In this document: positions 35,119-43,192 of the stretch, in pieces | Position numbering within the stretch: position 1 is the first letter of the stretch | Layout: every line of letters starts with the position of its first letter | Source of the DNA: Novosphingobium hassiacum | Lineage (GTDB): Bacteria > Pseudomonadota > Alphaproteobacteria > Sphingomonadales > Sphingomonadaceae | Reading direction: 5' to 3' | NCBI RefSeq assembly: GCF_014196055.1 | Contig: NZ_JACICY010000001.1 | Coordinates: 696,203-760,202, forward strand | DNA: 64,000 nucleotides | Program-made: the position numbers and the translations under genes | The notes under the pieces: generated by a model | Told to the model about the DNA's origin: nothing | Seen by the model: the letters and a program-made list of their open reading frames with translations, nothing else | The model's database searches: none

Positions 35119-35873
35119 CTCTCGCCACCCTGCAACGGAGCTTTCGCAACTGGCTGACCGATGTGCCGGTTGCGATGGAGGTCTGGGTCGATGGCGATGC
35201 ACGTGCAGGCCTCGACATCTATCACAACGCCTACCGCGTGCAGCTGGTCGAGTGCCTGAAGGACACGTTCGAGAAAACGCTGCTGTGGATCGGGGACGAT
35301 GCCTTCATCAACGCTGCGCGGACCCACATCGAGCAGACGCCGCCATCGGGCTGGACGCTGGGCGTCTATGGCAAAGGGTTCGACCAGACGCTTGCCAGCC
35401 TCTACCCCGACGATCCCGAAGTTGCCGAACTGGCATGGCTCGACTGGGCTCTCAGCCGCGCCTTCGAATGTGCGGATTGCGTACCGGTCGCTGCCGACGC
35501 TCTGACTGCTGTCGACTGGGATCAGGCAGTCCTTGTTTTGATACCATCGATCCAGACCGGACTTGCGCGTACCAATGCCGGGGCAATCTGGTCGGCCCTG
35601 GAGGCCGAGCTTACGCCGCCCGATGCCACCTTGCTGCCGACGCCCGGAACGATGCTGGTGTGGCGCAAGGATTTCACGCCCTGTTTCCGCACGATCGAGG
35701 CGATCGAACAGGTCGCGCTGGAAATGGTCGGTTCGGGAAGTTCTTTCACCGCTTTGTGCATGAGCCTGATCGAACAGCTGGGCAGCGAGGCCGGCATTGC
35801 CCAGGCCGGGGCCATGCTTGCCGAATGGATCGATCAGGGTCTAATCCTTGCCATCAATCAGCCGGAGAAATGA
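35115..35873 (+). CDS. bufC: DUF2063 partner of the MNIO enzyme (BufC)
   Basis: A 252-residue protein with an N-terminal DUF2063 domain (FRNWLTDVPVAM...GLDIYHNAYRVQLVECLKDTFEKTL), the usual partner of DUF692 enzymes. It is thought to bring the precursor peptide to the oxidase. It starts within the stop of bufB. Older annotations call the domain putative DNA-binding; the context argues for the peptide-recognition role. Confidence 0.9.
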   Translation: MTLATLQRSFRNWLTDVPVAMEVWVDGDARAGLDIYHNAYRVQLVECLKDTFEKTLLWIGDDAFINAARTHIEQTPPSGWTLGVYGKGFDQTLASLYPDDPEVAELAWLDWALSRAFECADCVPVAADALTAVDWDQAVLVLIPSIQTGLARTNAGAIWSALEAELTPPDATLLPTPGTMLVWRKDFTPCFRTIEAIEQVALEMVGSGSSFTALCMSLIEQLGSEAGIAQAGAMLAEWIDQGLILAINQPEK

Positions 35874-35875
35874 CG

Positions 35876-36559
35876 ATGCGCAAATTGTTGCCGCTGGTGT
35901 TGCTGGCAAGTGCAACTGCATATGCAGCGCCTACAGCCGAACCAAACCCCGTCGTAGTCGAGCTTTTCCAAAGTCAGGGCTGCTCGTCCTGCCCTCCGGC
36001 AGACATGGTGCTGAACGATCTGGCCGGGCGTCGCGACGTCATCGCTCTCAATTTCGCGGTAACGTACTGGGACTACCTCGGCTGGAAAGACAGCTTCGCG
36101 CAGCCAGCGTTCACACAGCGCCAGAGGGATTACGCGAGCGCTGGCGGACGCAACAACGTCGCCACCCCTCAAATGATCGTGAACGGGCGGGTGGCTCTGC
36201 TTGGCAGCCGGCGCGGAGAAGTCGATCAGGCGATTGGTCGGCTGCGCATCGTCAATCCGGATCCCGCCATCCGCGTCTCGGGCACCACAATCGATATCGC
36301 TGCGGGCAAGCGCGATAAGCCCGCCACACTGTAGCTCGTTCGCTATGATCCGCGTGCAATTGCAGTGCCGATCAAGGCAGGCGAAAATGGCGGCCGCACC
36401 ATCGTGCACAAGAATATCGTGCGCGAACTGACGGCGCTGGGGGCATGGAACGGGCGCGCTGCCCATTATACCGTGCCAAAAGCGCGCGCGGGGCTGGAGT
36501 CCGTCCTTATCCTTCAGGTCGGGCGGGCAGGCCCTGTGATCGCCGCTCGCCGGATTTGA
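35876..36559 (+). pseudogene. DUF1223 thioredoxin-like secreted protein with in-frame amber stop
   Basis: Begins MRKLLPLVLLASATAYA (signal peptide), then VVVELFQSQGCSSCPPADMVL, the CxxC thioredoxin-like region of DUF1223. At 36332-36334 a TAG stops the frame after DKPATL. The same frame then goes on, without a shift, for about 75 more codons: LVRYDPRAIAVPIKAGENGG...RELTALGAWNG, the normal C-terminal half of DUF1223, ending at 36559. The family has a Trp at the break, so TGG to TAG is likely. The full length would be ~227 residues. It lies 2 bases after bufC in the same operon. It could be a recent pseudogene, a sequencing error or a truncated but active N-terminal half. Confidence 0.85.
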
Positions 36560-36580
36560 ACACAGGCGGATCTTGACCTG

Positions 36581-37087
36581 TCAGGCGCTCTTGAAGCGCA
36601 TCGCCACGCCGTTCATGCAGTAGCGCAGCCCAGTGGGCCGCGGTCCGTCATTGAAGACATGGCCGAGGTGGCTGTCGCAACGCGCGCAGCGCACTTCGGT
36701 TCGTTGAAATCCCAAAGAGCTATCGCCGAGTGTAGTGATGGCGCGCGGCAGATGGTCGTAGAAGCTCGGCCAGCCCGTGCCGCTGTCGAACTTGGTTGCG
36801 GAGGCATAAAGCGGCAATGCGCAGCCGCCGCACAGGAAGCGGCCGCGCCGATGTTCGCTATTGAGCGGACTGGACCATGGCACTTCGGTGCCAGCCCGGC
36901 GCAACACCGCGTAGGCCTGCGGAGACAGCCGCTTGCGCCATTCGGCGTCGCTCAGCGTGAAGCGCACTGGGGTGGCTGCGCTGGCTGCGGGTCGGTCCAT
37001 CGCAGCGAGGCGCCAGGCGACGACGCCCATGGCACAAAGCGACAGGAAGGAGCGGCGGTTCCGGGAGGCAGGGTTTTGCTGGATCAT
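36581..37087 (-). CDS. msrB: Peptide-methionine (R)-S-oxide reductase MsrB, exported
   Basis: A 168-residue MsrB that repairs the R form of methionine sulfoxide in proteins. An N-terminal Tat-like signal (RNRRSFLSLCAMGVVAW) sends it to the periplasm. The catalytic Cys is in RYCMNGVAM, the zinc cysteines in CGGC and CARCDSHLGHVF, and the FDSGTGWPSFYDH block is intact. It is divergent from msrA, and each gene has its own exact SigF-type promoter. The -10 box ends 9 bases before the ATG. Confidence 0.94.
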   Translation of the reverse strand: MIQQNPASRNRRSFLSLCAMGVVAWRLAAMDRPAASAATPVRFTLSDAEWRKRLSPQAYAVLRRAGTEVPWSSPLNSEHRRGRFLCGGCALPLYASATKFDSGTGWPSFYDHLPRAITTLGDSSLGFQRTEVRCARCDSHLGHVFNDGPRPTGLRYCMNGVAMRFKSA

Positions 37088-37096
37088 ATCGATCCT

Positions 37097-37122
37097 TTCG
37101 GCCGCGTGCGACCGTTGGTTAC
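37097..37122 (-). promoter_or_regulatory. SigF-type promoter of msrB
   Basis: Minus strand GTAACC (37122-37117), 16 bases, CGAA (37100-37097): exact. Only 9 bases remain to the msrB start at 37087. Confidence 0.82.
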
Positions 37123-37141
37123 AGGATTACCCGATCATGAT

Positions 37142-37167
37142 GTAACCATGTCCGACTTGCCGACGAA
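37142..37167 (+). promoter_or_regulatory. SigF-type promoter of msrA
   Basis: GTAACC (37142-37147), 16 bases, CGAA (37164-37167): exact, 33 bases before msrA and back to back with the msrB promoter. Confidence 0.82.
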
Positions 37168-37200
37168 TGAGGATGGTGACTGGCCAAGGAGTCCTATCCC

Positions 37201-37869
37201 ATGAACCGCATCTGTGTTTTAGCTTCCGGTCTTGTTGCAGTGGTTGCCGCTGTCAGTTTCAACAGCCCTGTGGACGCTGCCGAGCAGGCCATCAAGGCTC
37301 CCGCGCCCGCGGTTCTGGCACCTGTCTCCGGGCACCGGGAAACGGCGATATTTGCAGGCGGGTGTTTCTGGGGCGTCGAGGGCGTCTTCTCGCATGTCAA
37401 AGGCGTAGTGAGCGCGACTTCGGGCTACACTGGCGGGAAGGTCGGCACGGCCGACTATGAGGAGGTTTCGAGCGGAACCACCGGTCACGCCGAATCCGTA
37501 AAGGTCGTGTTCGACCCCGCGCAGGTGAACTATGCGGACCTGCTGCGGATCTATTTCTCGGTCGTGGCAGACCCGACTCTGCTGAACCGTCAAGGCCCGG
37601 ACCGTGGCACGCAATATCGCAGCGCGCTGTTTCCGATGTCGGCAGCCCAGGACAAGGTTGCGCGCGCCTATATCGCCCAGCTTTCCTACGCTCATGTCTA
37701 TTCGAAGCCGATCGTGACACGCATCGAGGCCAGCCGCACCTTCTATCCTGCCGAAGCCCATCATCAGGATTTCATGGCCCGAAATCCGACCTACCCCTAC
37801 ATCGTCATCAACGATCGCCCCAAGGTTGAGGCGCTCAAGCGCATATTTCCCGCAAACTGGAAGGCCTAG
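37201..37869 (+). CDS. msrA: Peptide-methionine (S)-S-oxide reductase MsrA, exported
   Basis: A 222-residue MsrA with a signal peptide (CVLASGLVAVVAAVSFNSPVDA). The catalytic motif AGGCFWGVEGVF is near residue 56 and TGHAESVKVVFDP near residue 97. It repairs the S form of methionine sulfoxide. With msrB and the thioredoxin-CcdA pair downstream it forms a periplasmic protein-repair set. Confidence 0.95.
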   Translation: MNRICVLASGLVAVVAAVSFNSPVDAAEQAIKAPAPAVLAPVSGHRETAIFAGGCFWGVEGVFSHVKGVVSATSGYTGGKVGTADYEEVSSGTTGHAESVKVVFDPAQVNYADLLRIYFSVVADPTLLNRQGPDRGTQYRSALFPMSAAQDKVARAYIAQLSYAHVYSKPIVTRIEASRTFYPAEAHHQDFMARNPTYPYIVINDRPKVEALKRIFPANWKA

Positions 37870-37907
37870 AACCGCCGGTTCTGACCCTTATGCGCCGGGA
37901 ACGGGTC

Positions 37908-37933
37908 GTAACCAACCCGGCGCGTGATCCTAA
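37908..37933 (+). promoter_or_regulatory. SigF-type promoter of the thioredoxin-ccdA pair
   Basis: GTAACC (37908-37913), 16 bases, CTAA (37930-37933). One mismatch in the -10 box. It lies 36 bases before the thioredoxin start. Confidence 0.6.
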
Positions 37934-37969
37934 AATCACTGAATCCATTTATTCTGGAGCCTCATTCCT

Positions 37970-38374
37970 GTGTCCTTATTCCGCCCCTTCCTGAGCCTGG
38001 CGGCTGTGCCCGCCCTCCTCGTCGCCGCAGCCCCAGCGTTCGCTGGCGAGATCCTGCCGTTTACCATTGCAGCCTTCCAAAAGGCGCAGGCAGCCGGCAA
38101 GCCGATCCTTGTCGACGCTCATGCAGACTGGTGCCCGACGTGTCGGCGTCAGGCCCCGACGATCAGCGCCATTTCCAAGGACAAAGCGTTTGCGCAGCTC
38201 GTCATCCTCAAGCTCGATTATGACGCGCAACGCGCCGAGAAGCAGATGCTCGGCATTCGCCAGCAGAGCACCCTGATCGCCTTTTCTGGCAAGACCGAGA
38301 CCGGCCGCAGCACGGGCGTGACTGAACCCACGCAAATACGCGCGCTCGCCACTTCGGCCTTGCACCGCCGGTGA
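37970..38374 (+). CDS. Periplasmic thioredoxin-fold protein
   Basis: A 134-residue thioredoxin-like protein with a signal peptide ending at PAFAG. The redox motif CPTC is in DAHADWCPTCRRQAPT (near residue 52), like the C-terminal domain of DsbD. It starts with GTG at 37970 and CTGGAG upstream, and its stop overlaps the next gene (GTGA). With the CcdA-like gene it makes a split DsbD that could carry electrons to the periplasmic MsrA and MsrB. Confidence 0.85.
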   Translation: MSLFRPFLSLAAVPALLVAAAPAFAGEILPFTIAAFQKAQAAGKPILVDAHADWCPTCRRQAPTISAISKDKAFAQLVILKLDYDAQRAEKQMLGIRQQSTLIAFSGKTETGRSTGVTEPTQIRALATSALHRR

Positions 38375-39093
38375 GTTCGCTTGATGCTGCCCTCGCCTTT
38401 CTGGCGGGGCTCCTGACGATTTTGTCGCCCTGCGTTCTCCCGATCCTGCCAATCGTGTTTGCAGGCGCGGCGGGGCGGCATCGTCTGGGACCGGCCGCCC
38501 TTGCCCTCGGCGTAGCGATCGCTTTCGCAGGCACGGGCCTGTTTCTGGCAACGATCGGCTTCAGTCTCGGGCTGGATCAGGATAGCTTGAGGCCTGCCCT
38601 GGGTGTCATCCTTTTGGTGCTGGGCGTCTTTCTGCTGACGCCGGGCCTGCAGGTCATGCTCGAGGTCGTATTGGCGCCGATCGTTGCCTGGGGATCGCGC
38701 AACAGTGCCCATGCGCAGCGGCATGGTCTGGCCGGGCAGTTCGCACTTGGTGCGCTTCTGGGCGCGGTGTGGAGCCCATGTGTCGGGCCGACGCTGGGGG
38801 CGGCGTCGCTGCTCGCCAGCCGCGGCGAAAGCCTCGGTGCGGTTGCCGGTGTGATGCTGCTGTTCGGACTTGGCGCTGCTGCGCCGCTGCTTGGCATAGG
38901 GATGCTCTCGCGCACCGCGCTGCAGCGGCTACGCGGTGGGTTGATGACCGGCGGGCGCTATGGCCGCCTGGCGCTTGGCCTTTCCATGGCCGCAGCGGGA
39001 TTGCTGGTGCTGACCAGCGTCGACAAACAGATCGAGAGCGCGGCGATCACGATATTACCAGCTTGGATCACCGATCTGACAACACGCTTCTAG
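38371..39093 (+). CDS. CcdA/DsbD-like membrane electron carrier
   Basis: A 240-residue membrane protein with about six helices. It contains LSPCVLPILPIVFAGAAG near residue 19 and WSPCVGPTLGAASLLASRG near residue 131, the two cysteine-proline helices of CcdA/DsbD-beta that move electrons from cytoplasmic thioredoxin to periplasmic partners. GTG start at 38371 within the stop of the thioredoxin gene. Confidence 0.88.
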   Translation: MSSLDAALAFLAGLLTILSPCVLPILPIVFAGAAGRHRLGPAALALGVAIAFAGTGLFLATIGFSLGLDQDSLRPALGVILLVLGVFLLTPGLQVMLEVVLAPIVAWGSRNSAHAQRHGLAGQFALGALLGAVWSPCVGPTLGAASLLASRGESLGAVAGVMLLFGLGAAAPLLGIGMLSRTALQRLRGGLMTGGRYGRLALGLSMAAAGLLVLTSVDKQIESAAITILPAWITDLTTRF

Positions 39094-39191
39094 GATCACG
39101 GAATGCAAAGATGCCGCTCGTCAGCATTTACATACGCACGGGCAAGCCGCATGCCTGAGCTGATGCTTCGATGGCGGCTCAAGCACACGTA

Positions 39192-39656
39192 TCAGAACCT
39201 GAAATGGCTAAGCCCAGGGTGCTCGTCTGGCCGACGGCCTAATGGCCAATGGAACTTGCGATCGGCAGCGGCGATGGGATGCTCGTTGATGCTGGCGATC
39301 CGTCGCTGCATCAGGCCGTCGGCACCGAACTCCCAGTTCTCGTTGCCATAAGCCCGAAACCACTGTCCGCTGTCGTCGTGATATTCATAAGCGAAACGCA
39401 CGGCGATGCGATTTCCGCTATGCGTCCAGACTTCCTTGATCAGCCTGTAGTCTAGCTCTCTGGCCCACTTTCGCGTCAGCAGAGCTTCGATCTCTGCCCG
39501 GCCGCTGACAAACTCGGCGCGGTTCCGCCAGGTACAGTCGGCAGTATAAGCAAGCGCCACCTTGGCAGGATCGCGACTGTTCCAGCCGTCTTCGGCAAGG
39601 CGAACCTTCTGCACTGCAGTCTCATCAGTGAATGGCGGAATGGGTGGACGCGTCAT
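39192..39656 (-). CDS. DUF1348 / NTF2-like protein
   Basis: A 154-residue protein of the DUF1348 family in the SnoaL/NTF2-like fold. Typical text: [31 protein letters not shown] and [24 protein letters not shown]. No catalytic role is established. GGAG precedes the ATG at 39656. It follows the CMD gene's terminator on the same strand. Confidence 0.85.
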   Translation of the reverse strand: MTRPPIPPFTDETAVQKVRLAEDGWNSRDPAKVALAYTADCTWRNRAEFVSGRAEIEALLTRKWARELDYRLIKEVWTHSGNRIAVRFAYEYHDDSGQWFRAYGNENWEFGADGLMQRRIASINEHPIAAADRKFHWPLGRRPDEHPGLSHFRF

Positions 39657-39694
39657 CGGAAAATTCTCCGTCGTTTCGGAATGAACCAACGTAA

Positions 39695-39730
39695 AAAAGC
39701 CGCTGTCGATTGTGCCGACGGCGGCTTCTT
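39695..39730 (-). terminator. Terminator of the CMD-family gene
   Basis: Minus strand AAGCCGCCGTCGG pairs with TCGACAGCGGCTT (two mismatches) and is followed by TTTTA, just past the stop at 39745. Confidence 0.75.
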
Positions 39731-39744
39731 CACGCAAACCGCGT

Positions 39745-40293
39745 TTAGGCGGCGAGTGCTTCCACAACCGGGAAGTCGATTTCCGTACCCAACACTTCGT
39801 TGACGTAGTTCGTCAGCGTGTTGAGCGCGACATGGGCGATGATTTCGACGATCTCGGCATCGCTATATCCCGCGTCACGAACCGCATCGACTTCCGCCGC
39901 GCTGACGGCACCTCGGGCTGTGGCGATGTTCGCGGCGAAGCGCACGGCGACTGCGGCTTTTGCATCGGTCGATGTTCCCTTGCGGTTGGCGGTGATTTCG
40001 ACGCCGTCCAGCTTCGCGAGATTCTTGCCCAAGTAGCTATGCGCGGCGAGGCAGTAGCCACAGCCGTTGATCTGGGCGACCGCCAGGGCGATCCGCTCGC
40101 GCGTTGCGGCTGGCAATGTGCCGCGGCCCAGCGCGCCGTTCAACCCCAGATAGCCTTCGAGGGCTGCAGGGCTCGTGCCCACGATGCGAAACAGATTGGG
40201 CACCACACCGAGTTGCTTGTTGACGGCTTCGAGCAGTGGACGCGACGCCTCTGGCGAGGCTTCGATCGAGGCTGGGGTAGGAATGCGTGACAT
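39745..40293 (-). CDS. Carboxymuconolactone decarboxylase-family protein (AhpD-like)
   Basis: A 182-residue CMD-fold protein. The redox motif [12 protein letters not shown] (Cys-x2-Cys-x3-His) near residue 76 points to an alkylhydroperoxidase-like activity rather than lactone decarboxylation. AGGAGAATTCCC precedes the ATG. An AATGGATTATTCC motif about 100 bases upstream is shared with the P460 and PPOX genes. Confidence 0.87.
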   Translation of the reverse strand: MSRIPTPASIEASPEASRPLLEAVNKQLGVVPNLFRIVGTSPAALEGYLGLNGALGRGTLPAATRERIALAVAQINGCGYCLAAHSYLGKNLAKLDGVEITANRKGTSTDAKAAVAVRFAANIATARGAVSAAEVDAVRDAGYSDAEIVEIIAHVALNTLTNYVNEVLGTEIDFPVVEALAA

Positions 40294-40382
40294 GGGAATT
40301 CTCCTATTTCTGGCGGGCCAATGGCGTCAGGCCGTCCCGCAATCGCCTTATGATCTCATCCAGGAATGAGCAGAATGCAGAT

Positions 40383-40402
40383 CTTGGTGAATGGATTATT
40401 CC
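40383..40402. promoter_or_regulatory. Shared motif upstream of the CMD gene (copy 1)
   Basis: CTTGGTGAATGGATTATTCC. The core AATGGATTATTCC recurs, with small changes, at 41155-41172 and 41906-41923, each time upstream of a minus-strand gene of this cluster. Confidence 0.5.
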
Positions 40403-40441
40403 ATTTTATGGAACGCCCCTTCCTTTGCTCGATGCGGCCAG

Positions 40442-41077
40442 CTATTTGCTGGGATCGAAGGTGCCCGCCTTCTCGGCGATCGGCTTTGCCGTCGGATAGA
40501 ATTGCGTGAAAGTCGTATCGAGCGCGCCATTCTTTTCATGGCAGGTGTAGCAGCTGGCGCTTGCCGGCAGCACACGCGCCGGTCGGTCGGCCACATTGAC
40601 GAAGAAGCCCCAGCCACCCTTGAAACGCTTGCTGTCCCGGACGTGGATTTCGAGATCGAAGCGGCGCTCAGTTTGGAAAATGCCCGACTTGTTGATCGAA
40701 CCCTTGCTCGATCCTACGCGGCCTTCCTTGACGAAGATCGTTCCATCAGGCCACCGCCCGGCCGCCTTGAACATCTTCCAGGACGCAGGGTTGACGAACA
40801 CGTTATCGACCATCTCATGTCCCATGTTCAGCAGCTCGTCGCTGTAGTTCATGTTGACGCCGGAGGTCAGGAATATCCAATCGCGATAGTCGGCAGGAAG
40901 GATCAACTCGCCGTTGTCCGTGTAACGGGGCTCGGCATTGGGCTCTGCCGCCATACCAGCGGAACCGTTAGTCGTGGCACCAGCGATAGCCTTTACCGAT
41001 GCTTGGCTAGCAATCAGGGCCGCCGCACTCACCGCCAGCACGATGCAGAATTTGGTCGACGCGCTTCGCATGATCAT
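40442..41077 (-). CDS. Cytochrome P460 family protein
   Basis: A 211-residue periplasmic c-type haem protein of the P460 family. A signal peptide (FCIVLAVSAAALIASQASVKA) is followed by LPADYRDWIFLTSGVNMNY, WPDGTIFVKE and a C-terminal haem site CYTCHEKNGALD. P460 proteins oxidise hydroxylamine or reduce/detoxify NO in other bacteria, through a lysine-haem crosslink; candidate lysines are in KRFKGGWGFF. The ATG at 41077 has GGAGAG upstream. Confidence 0.85.
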   Translation of the reverse strand: MIMRSASTKFCIVLAVSAAALIASQASVKAIAGATTNGSAGMAAEPNAEPRYTDNGELILPADYRDWIFLTSGVNMNYSDELLNMGHEMVDNVFVNPASWKMFKAAGRWPDGTIFVKEGRVGSSKGSINKSGIFQTERRFDLEIHVRDSKRFKGGWGFFVNVADRPARVLPASASCYTCHEKNGALDTTFTQFYPTAKPIAEKAGTFDPSK

Positions 41078-41154
41078 CCCCGTCTCTCCGGCGGAAAGGA
41101 TCGCCCGCCTGGCGAGCATGGCTGGGCTCGTTCACGACGCGAGAGAATAGTCAG

Positions 41155-41173
41155 AAAAGGGAATGGATTGTTG
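41155..41173. promoter_or_regulatory. Shared motif upstream of the P460 gene (copy 2)
   Basis: AAAAGGGAATGGATTGTTG, about 80 bases before the P460 start. Same core as copies 1 and 3. Confidence 0.5.
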
Positions 41174-41198
41174 CGCCCAGAGGAATGCTGGAAAAGCG

Positions 41199-41795
41199 TC
41201 AACGGCGGTAGTTGGCCAGTTCCGCTTCTAGTGCAGCAATGCGCGCGTCACGCTCGGCCAGCGCGGCGCGCACGTCTTCAGCTTCTATCATCTGGGGAAT
41301 GTGCTGGGGGCAGTTGGCATCCCAGGCAATCAGGTCAAACAGCATAACCTGCTCGGCGCGAGCGCGGTAGTCATCGGACAACAGCATCGCGCTCAAGGCC
41401 GGATCAGCGGCTACGACCCGCACTGCGCCCCAAAGCTTGATCCGGCGGCGGTGCGCGTAGTCCATCAGAAAGATGAAGGCCTTGGCATTTTCACTGAAGT
41501 TTCCCGTGGAGATATACTGCCTGTTGCCGCGAAAATCGGCGAAACCCAACGTGCGTTCGTCCAGAACCTTCAGAAACCCGCGGGGGCCGCCACGATGCTG
41601 GATATAGGGCTGTCCGTCTGCACTCGCGCTGGCCAGATAAAAGCTGTTTCGCTCGGCGATAAACGCCGCAAGCCTCTCATCGACGCTATTGCCCATCTCA
41701 AGCCGCTCACAGAATTCGCGCGACCCTTTTTGCGCTTGAACGCGCCTCACCGCCGGGGTGAACGCGACATCAATCGGTCGGGTGGGATCATTCAC
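41199..41795 (-). CDS. Pyridoxamine 5'-phosphate oxidase-family flavin protein
   Basis: A 198-residue split-barrel FMN-binding protein of the PPOX-like group. Visible: FYLASASADGQPYIQHRGGPRGFLKVLD, FADFRGNRQYIS and IFLMDYAHRRRIKLWGAVRVV. It ends in a helical tail (LAERDARIAALEAELANYR). Its substrate is unknown. GTG start at 41795 with AAGGA upstream. Divergent from a LysR regulator. Confidence 0.85.
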   Translation of the reverse strand: MNDPTRPIDVAFTPAVRRVQAQKGSREFCERLEMGNSVDERLAAFIAERNSFYLASASADGQPYIQHRGGPRGFLKVLDERTLGFADFRGNRQYISTGNFSENAKAFIFLMDYAHRRRIKLWGAVRVVAADPALSAMLLSDDYRARAEQVMLFDLIAWDANCPQHIPQMIEAEDVRAALAERDARIAALEAELANYRR

Positions 41796-41905
41796 GAGGT
41801 TATCCTTCCAGTCAGTTTGGCATTTTGAAGCCGCCCTGGTCGAACGCCAGCCGATCTCCCAAGCTTAACTGCTGAACTGCTTTGAAATGTGGGGCAATCG
41901 CCATA

Positions 41906-41938
41906 AAAGGAAATAGATTATTCCGGAAAAGGGAATGA
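41906..41938. promoter_or_regulatory. Shared motif in the PPOX-lysR interval (copy 3)
   Basis: AAAAGGAAATAGATTATTCC followed by GGAAAAGGGAATG, so ATTCC...GGAAT forms an inverted pair typical of a LysR site. It ends 3 bases before the lysR start, as expected for autoregulation. Confidence 0.55.
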
Positions 41939-41941
41939 AGT

Positions 41942-42838
41942 ATGGCGCGATTGCACGCGATGCAGGTGTTTGTGAAAGTCGCCGAGACTGGTGGTTTTGC
42001 CGAAGCGGCGCGTCAGCTTCATATGAGTCCACCAGCGGTCACGCGCGCAATCGCGACACTGGAAGGGCTGATTGGTACACGCCTGCTGACCCGGACGACC
42101 CGTTCGGTCAAACTGACGGAACCGGGCACTCGGTATCTTGAGGATTGCCGGAGGATTCTCGCCGAAATCAGCGAGGCCGAGGCTGCTGCGGCAGGTAGCT
42201 ACGCGACCCCGACCGGCACGCTAAGCATTACGGCATCTGTCCTCTTCGGCCAGATTTATATCCTGCCGATCCTTATGGAATTTCTCGATCTGTACCCCGC
42301 CGTCACCGCACGCGCATTGTTTCTCGATCGGGTCACCAACATAGTGGACGAAGGCATCGACATCGCCATTCGCATCGGCCATCTGCCGGATTCCAGCTAT
42401 GCGGCTGTGCGGGTCGGCACAGTACGGCGCGTGGTTTGCGGATCTCCTGCCTATTTCGAAGAACACGGTATGCCAGCGTGCCCGGCGGATCTGGCAAACC
42501 ATCGGATCATTGCTGCAACGAGCGCCTTTTCGGCACTCGATTGGCGGTTCGATAAAGACGAAAAGACCGTGGTGACTGTGAATCCGCGACTATACTGCAG
42601 CACCTATGAGGGGGTCGTCGCGGCGGCCAAGCAGGGGTGGGGTCTGGCGCGACCGTTGTCCTATCAGATCGGTCCCGCCCTGCTGGCCGGTGATCTGCAA
42701 ACAGTTCTGGCCGACCATGAACCCAATCCGCTGCCAGTGCACATCATTCATCCCGAAGGCCGACGCGCATCGGCAAAAGTCCGGGCCTTCGTGGATTTCA
42801 CGGCGGATCGACTGCGCGCCAACCCATTGATAAATTGA
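41942..42838 (+). CDS. LysR-family transcriptional regulator
   Basis: A 298-residue regulator. The N-terminal HTH is LHAMQVFVKVAETGGFAEAARQLHMSPPAVTRAIATLE; the rest is the periplasmic-binding-like effector domain (LFGQIYILPILMEFLDLYP, IRIGHLPDSSYAAVRVG). It resembles the LysR subgroup found beside oxidoreductases. It probably controls the PPOX, P460 and CMD genes, which share a motif upstream. Confidence 0.9.
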   Translation: MARLHAMQVFVKVAETGGFAEAARQLHMSPPAVTRAIATLEGLIGTRLLTRTTRSVKLTEPGTRYLEDCRRILAEISEAEAAAAGSYATPTGTLSITASVLFGQIYILPILMEFLDLYPAVTARALFLDRVTNIVDEGIDIAIRIGHLPDSSYAAVRVGTVRRVVCGSPAYFEEHGMPACPADLANHRIIAATSAFSALDWRFDKDEKTVVTVNPRLYCSTYEGVVAAAKQGWGLARPLSYQIGPALLAGDLQTVLADHEPNPLPVHIIHPEGRRASAKVRAFVDFTADRLRANPLIN

Positions 42839-43192
42839 ACCACTGACCGGCTGACGCCCGCAGGATCAGTCGGAGGATGTTTGCACGCGCAGGTTCACTG
42901 GGAAGCGACATTCCCATCGCCGATAGTGATATCAGCGTCGGCAATCCCATGTCGTCCTGCGACCACGCGATTGGCGGCAAAGGCCTGGCAAACATGCTTG
43001 CTCGACCCCAAGTAGCGAGAGCCAGCTTTCCGAGGCTTTAAATTCAGAACCAGCAATTTAAGAACCGCCAAGTTGCGGTCGGTGTACAACGCAGGTCAGG
43101 CGAATGCTGAGTGTCGGATCTTAGCGGAGAACCTGCCGCAAGACGCGCCATCCGGGAACGTCGGGTTTGTCCCAGAAAGTGAAGCCTGCGTG
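42839..43192. other. Gene-free stretch of 354 bases
   Basis: No convincing gene. A minus-strand frame gives a short peptide with no family resemblance I can name. A small inverted repeat, TAAATT...AATTTA, lies at 43039-43060. It separates the LysR cluster from the catabolic region. Confidence 0.55.

Noticed and set aside
36332..36334. TAG in DUF1223 read as pyrrolysine or programmed read-through
   Set aside because: No pyrrolysine system is expected in sphingomonads and no read-through context is visible. A simple Trp-to-amber change explains it.
42798..42995. Small minus-strand frames after lysR
   Set aside because: They overlap the end of lysR or have no ribosome site, and no family resemblance was found.
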